Of a DNA stretch of 11,556 bases, positions 6,798 to 11,556 are shown one piece after another. Made by a program: the position numbers and the translations under genes. Within the stretch, counting starts at the first letter, position 1; every line of letters starts with the position of its first letter. The notes under the pieces are model-generated. The model was not told where the DNA came from. It did no database searches and worked only from the letters and a program-made list of their open reading frames with translations. Source of the DNA: Longimicrobiales bacterium (GTDB lineage Bacteria; Gemmatimonadota; Gemmatimonadetes; Longimicrobiales; Gaopeijiaceae); contig JAKMDG010000266.1 in assembly GCA_022428035.1 (NCBI GenBank), positions 1-11,556 of the forward strand, in the 5' to 3' direction.

Positions 6798-7786
6798 AGA
6801 TCCTCTTCTGGGGAACGCCGGCCTTCGCCGTGCCCTCCCTCCGGGCGCTCGACGACGAAGGCTTCGACATTGTCGGCGTGGTGACTCAGCCCGACCGGCC
6901 TGCGGGACGGGGACGCCGGCTCCGGCCCTCGGCGATCAAGGAAGTCGCTCTCGATCAGGGCTTCCCGATCTTGATGCCAGAGTTGCCGCGGGGTGACGAC
7001 TTCATCGATCAGATCCGGGCGCTCGAGCCCGATATTTCTGTCGTTGTGGCGTACGGGCATATCCTCAAGACCGAAGTGCTCGATCTGCCCCCTATGGGCT
7101 CGATCAACGTGCACGCGTCGCTCCTGCCCGAGCTCCGAGGTGCCGCGCCGATCAATTGGGCGATCGCGCGCGGCCTCACGGAGACCGGTGTGACGATCAT
7201 GCGGATGGTGAAGGGTATGGATGCTGGGGCGGTCATCCATCAGGTGCCTGAGCCTATTTTCGATGACGAGACGGCGAGCGAATTGACCATTCGTCTTTCC
7301 GAACTCGGAGCAGAAGCGCTGGTCGAGGCGCTCGCTCTGATGTCCGCCAGTGTGGTCGAGGAGCGTGAGCAGAATCACGACGCGGCGACGTTTGCGCCCA
7401 AGGTCAGTCGGGAGGTGGCACGGATCGACTGGGAGCGCCCGGCCGCTGAAGTGTCGGACCACACCCGAGGCATGGATGCCATTCCCGGGGCGTGGACTCG
7501 GCTTGCTGACGTGTCGATGAAGTTCTTTCGGCCCACGGTATGGAGCGAAGATGAGGTCGAGGCACTCGACCCCGAGGGTCTCCGGACGAATGGCGGACCT
7601 CCCACGCTTGCTGTGGAGACGCCTGCGGGCACCGTGATCCAGGCGACACCGTCAGACGGTGTTGTCGTGCGTTGTTCCGTCGGTGCGGTGGCGTTTGCGG
7701 AGGCTCAGCCGCCGGGCAAGAAGCGTATGTCGGCCTCCGACTGGATCAACGGGCGTGGTATCGACGTAGGCCAGCGATTCGAGTGA
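6794..7786 (+). CDS. fmt: Methionyl-tRNA formyltransferase
   Basis: Fmt formylates initiator Met-tRNA using 10-formyltetrahydrofolate. The protein is 330 aa (E. coli 315). The N-terminal Rossmann-like catalytic domain begins MKILFWGTPAFAVPSL and contains the signature SINVHASLLPELRGAAPINW (103-122). Catalytic residues by motif are N105, H107 and D143 (in KGMDAGAV). The linker TFAPKVSREVARIDW (199-213) joins the C-terminal tRNA-binding barrel, which includes GMDAIPGAWT (226-235). The last position of the usual MNPWPGA is somewhat divergent here. The start is GTG 6794 within the def stop. Its stop overlaps the next gene by 1 nt. In many bacteria rsmB follows directly; here three thiamine genes intervene. 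Confidence 0.96.
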   Translation: MKILFWGTPAFAVPSLRALDDEGFDIVGVVTQPDRPAGRGRRLRPSAIKEVALDQGFPILMPELPRGDDFIDQIRALEPDISVVVAYGHILKTEVLDLPPMGSINVHASLLPELRGAAPINWAIARGLTETGVTIMRMVKGMDAGAVIHQVPEPIFDDETASELTIRLSELGAEALVEALALMSASVVEEREQNHDAATFAPKVSREVARIDWERPAAEVSDHTRGMDAIPGAWTRLADVSMKFFRPTVWSEDEVEALDPEGLRTNGGPPTLAVETPAGTVIQATPSDGVVVRCSVGAVAFAEAQPPGKKRMSASDWINGRGIDVGQRFE

Positions 7787-8424
7787 TGGTCCAGCCGAGG
7801 CTCCACGTCGTCACCGACGACGAGATCCTGGCCCGAACCGACTTCATCGAGGTCGCCACGGAGGTGGTCGAGGTCGCGGGAGGAGCCGTGGCGCTCCACT
7901 TGCGAGGCCCACGAACCGACGGGCGCCGTCTGCATGAGCTCGCGGTCGCACTCCGCGCGAGCTCGTCGGCCGCAGGTGCTCTCCTGGCCGTGAACGACCG
8001 CATCGATGTGGCCATGGCCAACGGCCTCGAGGCCGTCCATCTGGGTCGTCGCTCCTTGTCGGTGTCGGAGGCGCGTCGACTGATGCCGACCGCGCGGATC
8101 GGTGCGTCCGGCCATTCCCTGGCAGAAGTGACGGAGGCAGCGTGCGCATCCGCCGCATGGGTGATGATCGGGAACGTATTCGAAACGGGTTCTCATCCCG
8201 GCCGACCCCCGCTTGGGTTGGCCGGATTCAGGGAAGCCGCGGCGGTTGCCGCGATGGTGCCTGTCGTCGCCATCGGTGGTGTGCAGCCGGGCCAGGTCAC
8301 GGATGTTCTGAGCGCGGGAGCCTATGGTGTCGGGGTGCGCTCCGGGATCTGGAATGCGGGGTCTCCGCGGGCCGCCGCAAGCGAGTACATTTCAGCCCTC
8401 GAGGCGGACGTCGAAGGGACCTGA
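7786..8424 (+). CDS. tenI: ThiE/TenI-family TIM barrel, probably thiazole tautomerase TenI
   Basis: This 212-aa protein belongs to the thiamine-phosphate synthase/TenI superfamily: LHVVTDD at the N-terminus, NDRIDVAMANGLEAVHLG (70-87), IGASGHS (105-111), VVAIGGVQP (160-168) and the phosphate-binding GVGVRSGIW (181-189). Several ThiE substrate-binding positions are not kept. The usual QLREK segment is HLRGPR (38-43), the Asp after HLGQ is replaced (HLGRRS), and GPVFPT..TK is GNVFETGSHPGR (129-140). B. subtilis TenI, recalled from memory, has GHVFET and a SxHS motif at the same places, so H110 may be the catalytic His. TenI isomerises the ThiG product, which fits thiS and thiG immediately downstream. 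A true ThiE with unusual residues remains possible. ATG 7786 overlaps the fmt stop by 1 nt; GTG 7783 is an in-frame alternative. Confidence 0.75.
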   Translation: MVQPRLHVVTDDEILARTDFIEVATEVVEVAGGAVALHLRGPRTDGRRLHELAVALRASSSAAGALLAVNDRIDVAMANGLEAVHLGRRSLSVSEARRLMPTARIGASGHSLAEVTEAACASAAWVMIGNVFETGSHPGRPPLGLAGFREAAAVAAMVPVVAIGGVQPGQVTDVLSAGAYGVGVRSGIWNAGSPRAAASEYISALEADVEGT

Positions 8425-8642
8425 TGACACAAGAAACCACGATTGAGATCCAGTTGATCGGTAAGCTTCATAGCTTGGACCCGGGGCACACGGTCGCGAG
8501 CCTGCTCGAGGCGCTGGATCTTCAGCCAGGCATGGTGGTCGTAGAACTGAACCGAAAGATCCTCGAGCGCGGCAGCTTCGACGCGAGCGAGGTGGCGCAC
8601 GGGGATACGATCGAGCTCGTGCACTTCGTGGGCGGTGGATGA
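8424..8642 (+). CDS. thiS: Sulfur carrier protein ThiS
   Basis: ThiS is a ubiquitin-fold carrier whose C-terminal glycine is converted to a thiocarboxylate and donates sulfur to ThiG for thiazole formation. The protein is 72 aa (E. coli 66). Visible features are a beta-grasp pattern, HTVASLLEALDL (22-33), VVVELNRKIL (38-47) and the required Gly-Gly end (VHFVGGG). The start ATG 8424 overlaps the preceding stop by one base (TGATG). The adenylyltransferase (ThiF/MoeB type) and glycine oxidase or tyrosine lyase that complete the pathway are not in this window. thiG follows after one base, so carrier and synthase are probably made together. Confidence 0.93.
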   Translation: MTQETTIEIQLIGKLHSLDPGHTVASLLEALDLQPGMVVVELNRKILERGSFDASEVAHGDTIELVHFVGGG

Positions 8643-8643
8643 C

Positions 8644-9456
8644 ATGACCGATACGCATACGATGACCGATGATGCGCGAGCTCTCGATAGCCCGCTCCAC
8701 ATCGGTGGCGTGGAGTTCGTATCACGACTGATCGTGGGGACCGGCAAATACCTCACAAACCAGATCATGATCGACGCGATTCGCGCCTCTGGTGCCGAGA
8801 TGGTGACGGTGGCGGTTCGTCGGGTGGATCTGGATCGCACGAAGGAAGAGGCGATCCTGCATCACCTCGACCCGAACGAGTTCTTCCTGCTTGCCAACAC
8901 CGCCGGGTGCTACACGGCGGAGGACGCCATCCGCTACGCGAGGCTTGCTCGGGCGGCGGGCTTCAACGAATTCGTGAAGCTCGAGGTCATCGGCGACGAA
9001 CGGACGTTGCTGCCGGACGTGTATGCGACGCTCGAGGCCGCCAGGACGCTGGCGAACGAGGGCTTCAAGGTGATGGCGTACACGAATGACGATCTGATCA
9101 CCGCCCTCCGACTCGAGGATGCCGGGTGTGTAGCCGTCATGCCGCTCGCCAGCCCGATCGGGAGTGGGCTTGGGGTCGTGAACCCGTACTTCATTCGTGA
9201 GATCAAAAGCCGTCTCGAGGTTCCGGTCATTGTCGACGCTGGGGTAGGTACGGCCTCGGACGCATGCGTGACCATGGAGCAGGGGGTGGACGGCGTTCTC
9301 ATGAATACCGCGCTGGCTGCGGCCGATGATCCGGTGCGGATGTCCCATGCGATGAAGCACTCCATCATCGCCGGCCGGCTAGCGTACCTGGCTGGACGTA
9401 TGCCGTCGCGTGAGATCGCAGTTCCGTCGTCTCCTACGACTGGAATGCTCGACTGA
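8644..9456 (+). CDS. thiG: Thiazole synthase ThiG
   Basis: ThiG condenses 1-deoxyxylulose 5-phosphate, dehydroglycine and ThiS-borne sulfur into the thiazole phosphate of thiamine. From ATG 8644 it is 270 aa, slightly longer than B. subtilis ThiG (256) because of a polar N-terminal extension. Motifs are SRLIVGTGKY (27-36), MVTVAVRR (53-60), FVKLEVIGD (110-118) with the Schiff-base lysine K112 and E114, MPLASPIGSGLGVVNP (166-181) and PVIVDAGVGTASDA (194-207) with D198. Alternative in-frame starts are GTG 8635, overlapping thiS, and ATG 8662. ATG 8644 has GGGCGGTGG (8630-8638) at suitable spacing. The immediate product is a thiazole carboxylate tautomer that TenI aromatises, which supports the call for the gene two positions upstream. 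Confidence 0.96.
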   Translation: MTDTHTMTDDARALDSPLHIGGVEFVSRLIVGTGKYLTNQIMIDAIRASGAEMVTVAVRRVDLDRTKEEAILHHLDPNEFFLLANTAGCYTAEDAIRYARLARAAGFNEFVKLEVIGDERTLLPDVYATLEAARTLANEGFKVMAYTNDDLITALRLEDAGCVAVMPLASPIGSGLGVVNPYFIREIKSRLEVPVIVDAGVGTASDACVTMEQGVDGVLMNTALAAADDPVRMSHAMKHSIIAGRLAYLAGRMPSREIAVPSSPTTGMLD

Positions 9457-10763
9457 CACCAGTCACGCCCGGTCGGGCGGCTGCGTACACGGTTCGGAGC
9501 GAGACTGAGCGGGGCAGGCGACTCGATCGCGCCTTCGCGGCAGTCGCGGGCTCTCTTGAGCCTCGCGAGCGAGCGTTTGCCCACGAGCTCGCGTGGGGCG
9601 TGACTCGGCTGCGCGGTCGACTCGATGAGATGATCGCCCGCCACGTATCGAGAGCGCTGCCGGAGATTGACGCGCCCGTCCTCGAGTTGCTGCGGCTCGG
9701 GACCTACCAGATCCACTACATGGACTCGGTCCCGGCCTATGCGGGGGTATCCACGACCGTAGACCAGGTGCATGCGACAGTCGGTCGGCGCCCGACTGGC
9801 TTCGTCAATGCGGTGCTCCGAAAGGTCGCGGCGGAGGCACCAACACCTCCCGATGTCATGGATTCCGCGGAGGCGTTGGCAGGCTGGGGTTCCCATCCCG
9901 AATGGCTAGTGCGCCGCTGGCTGGCCAGGTACTCGCCTGAGGACGTGAGGCGGCTCGTGGAACACGACAACCGGCGTCCTGCCACCTGTATTCTCCCGCT
10001 GGGTATGGACGCGGAGGAGGCCTGCGGGGTCCTGGCCGAACGGGGGCTCGAGGCTTCTCCGGCAGCTTCCTGGAGCCCCTGTCTTCGTCTTGGCAGGGAC
10101 GTCTCGGTAGCGGAGGCGCTCGCCGCGATCCCGGCATCGATCGTCCAGGATCCCGCGTCCAACCTGGTGGCGCGGTACGCGGATGTTTCGTCGGGCACGA
10201 TCGTTGCAGATCTTTGTGCGGCCCCTGGCGGTAAATCGCTCGCGCTGTCGGATCGAGCCGCTCGGACCATCGCTGCTGATCGATCGGAGTCGCGAATTCG
10301 CATGGTGAAAGACAATGCCCATCGCACAGGCCGACGCCTGGACCTCGTCGTCGCAGACGCCGTACGTCCCTCTCTCTCACCCGTGGATGTTGTGCTCCTC
10401 GATGCGCCATGTTCCGGGACGGGAACGCTCGCTCGCCATCCCGATGCTCGATGGAGGCTCACGTCTGAAGGGATCGACGACATGGCAGCTCTTCAGACGC
10501 GTATGCTCGATGCAGCAGCTGAACTCGTTCGACTGGATGGGCTGCTGGTGTACTCCACGTGCACGTTGGAACCAGAGGAGAACGAGGACCGCGTCTCCGA
10601 CTTCCTTGCTCGACACGGGGGCTTCTCCATCGAACCCACCGATGCCGTCGACCGTACGAACAGGCACGAGGGCTTTGTCGATTCGGAAGGGTACCTGCGT
10701 GTGGAGCCGTGGCGGTCCGGATACGACGGATCGTTTGCGGCGCGGTTGAGGAGGGTAGCATGA
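9453..10763 (+). CDS. rsmB: 16S rRNA (cytosine-967-C5)-methyltransferase RsmB, apparent CTG start
   Basis: RsmB methylates C967 of 16S rRNA with SAM. Homology extends upstream of the first ATG/GTG/TTG in this frame (GTG 9600): codons 9453-9599 encode TPVTPGRAAAYTV and RERAFAHELAWGV, the NusB-like domain typical of RsmB. No ATG, GTG or TTG lies between the in-frame stop at 9411 and 9600. CTG 9453, overlapping the thiG stop as CTGA, is therefore the best start and gives 436 aa, close to E. coli RsmB (429); a GTG 9600 product would be 387 aa. With CTG numbering: GFVNAVLRKV (116-125), SAM motif VADLCAAPGGKS (251-262), LLDAPCSGTG with C320, and YSTCTLEPEENE with catalytic-type C370. The ribosome-binding site is weak (TGGAA, 9441-9445). 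The stop overlaps the PASTA gene by 4 nt. Confidence 0.9.
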   Translation: MTPVTPGRAAAYTVRSETERGRRLDRAFAAVAGSLEPRERAFAHELAWGVTRLRGRLDEMIARHVSRALPEIDAPVLELLRLGTYQIHYMDSVPAYAGVSTTVDQVHATVGRRPTGFVNAVLRKVAAEAPTPPDVMDSAEALAGWGSHPEWLVRRWLARYSPEDVRRLVEHDNRRPATCILPLGMDAEEACGVLAERGLEASPAASWSPCLRLGRDVSVAEALAAIPASIVQDPASNLVARYADVSSGTIVADLCAAPGGKSLALSDRAARTIAADRSESRIRMVKDNAHRTGRRLDLVVADAVRPSLSPVDVVLLDAPCSGTGTLARHPDARWRLTSEGIDDMAALQTRMLDAAAELVRLDGLLVYSTCTLEPEENEDRVSDFLARHGGFSIEPTDAVDRTNRHEGFVDSEGYLRVEPWRSGYDGSFAARLRRVA

Positions 10764-11556
10764 AGCTCGGAGACTCTCTCGGACGGAACAGAAAGCGTCG
10801 GAAGCGACGACCGGTCGAGGCGTCGGATCAGGGCGGGACCTCCGGTACGACGTCTGACGCCGGGGCAGGCGAATCATCGACCGCCGGGGGTGATACCGGT
10901 GGCGGACGAGGTTCCTGGCTGAGTGGACGTACGCTGCTCACTGGACTCGCGGTCGTGGTGATCGTGGGATGGTTTGCCGGCTACTCACTGGCGACCCAGG
11001 TGTTCTTCCCCGCGCCTGCGCCGCCCGGGGACCTCTATGACGTGCCGGATGTCCGTGGGCTCGGACTTGCGAGTGCTGGTGAACGACTGGCTGGGGCGGG
11101 GCTCGAGATCGGCTTGACCGACTCGATCACCCACCCATCGGTCGCAGCCGGTCTCGTGTTAGGGCAGTCACCACTACCTGGACAGGTCAGCCGACCCGAG
11201 TCTCCCGTGCGCGTTACCGTGAGCGTCGGCCCGCAGATGCGGTCGGTTCCCGACGTGTTGCGTCTCGACGAGGCCCGCGCCCGGGTTGTTCTCGAGACGA
11301 GCGGCTTCATCGTCAATGTAGACGAGGTGGAGGCGGAGGAGCCGCGCGGGCAGGTCGTCGACGTCTCTCCTCCACCGGACAGCGTGGTCGCACTGCCCGC
11401 ACAGGTGACCCTCCTCGTGAGTACGGGTCCACCAGTGGTTCGGATGCCGCTCGTCCTCGGGCTGCAGCAATTGGAAGCTGAACAACTCCTCGACTCGCTC
11501 GGTCTCGATGTGATGGACGTGGAGGAGGTGTTTCGCTTCGGCCGTGATCAGGGCAT
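10760..11556 (+). CDS. Membrane-anchored PASTA-repeat protein, 3' end outside window
   Basis: ATG 10760 overlaps the rsmB stop (ATGA), with GAGGAGGG (10748-10755) as a strong ribosome-binding site. The frame is open to the window end: 265 codons and no stop. Layout: basic N-terminus NRKRRKRRP (10-18), Gly/Ser/Thr-rich linker (about 22-51), one transmembrane helix (about 58-78, LLTGLAVVVIVGWFAGYSL), then PASTA repeats at about 92-157, 160-223 and from 226 onward. Each repeat shows the pattern V-P-D/M-P-L, an amphipathic helix, a GQV..SPPP-type turn and a V-V/LLVSTGP strand. PASTA domains bind peptidoglycan fragments in Ser/Thr kinases and penicillin-binding proteins. No kinase or transpeptidase domain precedes the repeats here, so the visible part is a stand-alone anchor or sensor, N-in and PASTA-out. 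The partner is unknown. Confidence 0.88.
   Translation, partial: MKLGDSLGRNRKRRKRRPVEASDQGGTSGTTSDAGAGESSTAGGDTGGGRGSWLSGRTLLTGLAVVVIVGWFAGYSLATQVFFPAPAPPGDLYDVPDVRGLGLASAGERLAGAGLEIGLTDSITHPSVAAGLVLGQSPLPGQVSRPESPVRVTVSVGPQMRSVPDVLRLDEARARVVLETSGFIVNVDEVEAEEPRGQVVDVSPPPDSVVALPAQVTLLVSTGPPVVRMPLVLGLQQLEAEQLLDSLGLDVMDVEEVFRFGRDQG

Noticed and set aside
7672..7785. Long N-terminal extension of the TenI/ThiE-family gene
   Set aside because: The extension is an out-of-frame reading of fmt and lacks homology; the barrel starts at ATG 7786.
7700..7786. TPP riboswitch ahead of the thiazole genes
   Set aside because: No CTGAGA-type core or matching second helix is present, and the region is fmt coding sequence.
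8934..9896. Minus-strand open frame (320 codons) opposite thiG and rsmB
   Set aside because: It is opposite conserved coding sequence with no domain; treated as a shadow.

Overview
This GC-rich window is almost entirely one dense plus-strand block of housekeeping genes. It encodes an outer-membrane-type beta-barrel tail (partial), then YebC, RuvC, RuvA, RuvB, QueA, Tgt, YajC, Def, Fmt, a TenI/ThiE-family protein, ThiS, ThiG, RsmB and the start of a membrane-anchored PASTA protein (partial). A Gram-negative-type barrel protein, heavy GTG start use and a PASTA protein directly after rsmB fit a Gemmatimonadota-like bacterium. That placement is an inference from gene content and style; no marker was searched.

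Region 1 (1-740): the 3' end of a predicted outer-membrane beta-barrel gene, then a 262-nt spacer. The spacer is the only long non-coding stretch. It holds three inverted repeats (511-542, 594-637, 708-725) and probably the operon's promoter, although no convincing -35/-10 pair is visible.

Region 2 (741-3616): yebC-ruvC-ruvA-ruvB, a translation factor/regulator followed by the complete Holliday-junction branch-migration and resolution machine. Region 3 (3662-5925): queA and tgt, two enzymes of tRNA queuosine modification. Region 4 (5922-7786): yajC (Sec translocase accessory), def and fmt (N-terminal formyl-Met cycle). Region 5 (7786-9456): tenI-like, thiS and thiG, the thiazole branch of thiamine synthesis, inserted between fmt and rsmB. 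Region 6 (9453-11556): rsmB (16S rRNA m5C967 methyltransferase) and a PASTA-repeat membrane protein that runs off the window.

From yebC onward the genes overlap or nearly touch. Six junctions share a 4-nt NTGA overlap, and two more overlap by 1 nt, so translational coupling is likely throughout. The largest internal gaps are ruvB-queA (45 nt) and queA-tgt (68 nt); the latter contains a hairpin. I see no mobile element, CRISPR array, tRNA or rRNA. I do not see a wholly new system. The most interesting points are the apparent CTG start of rsmB, the thiazole cassette splitting fmt from rsmB, and a ThiE-family protein whose active-site motifs look like the tautomerase TenI.
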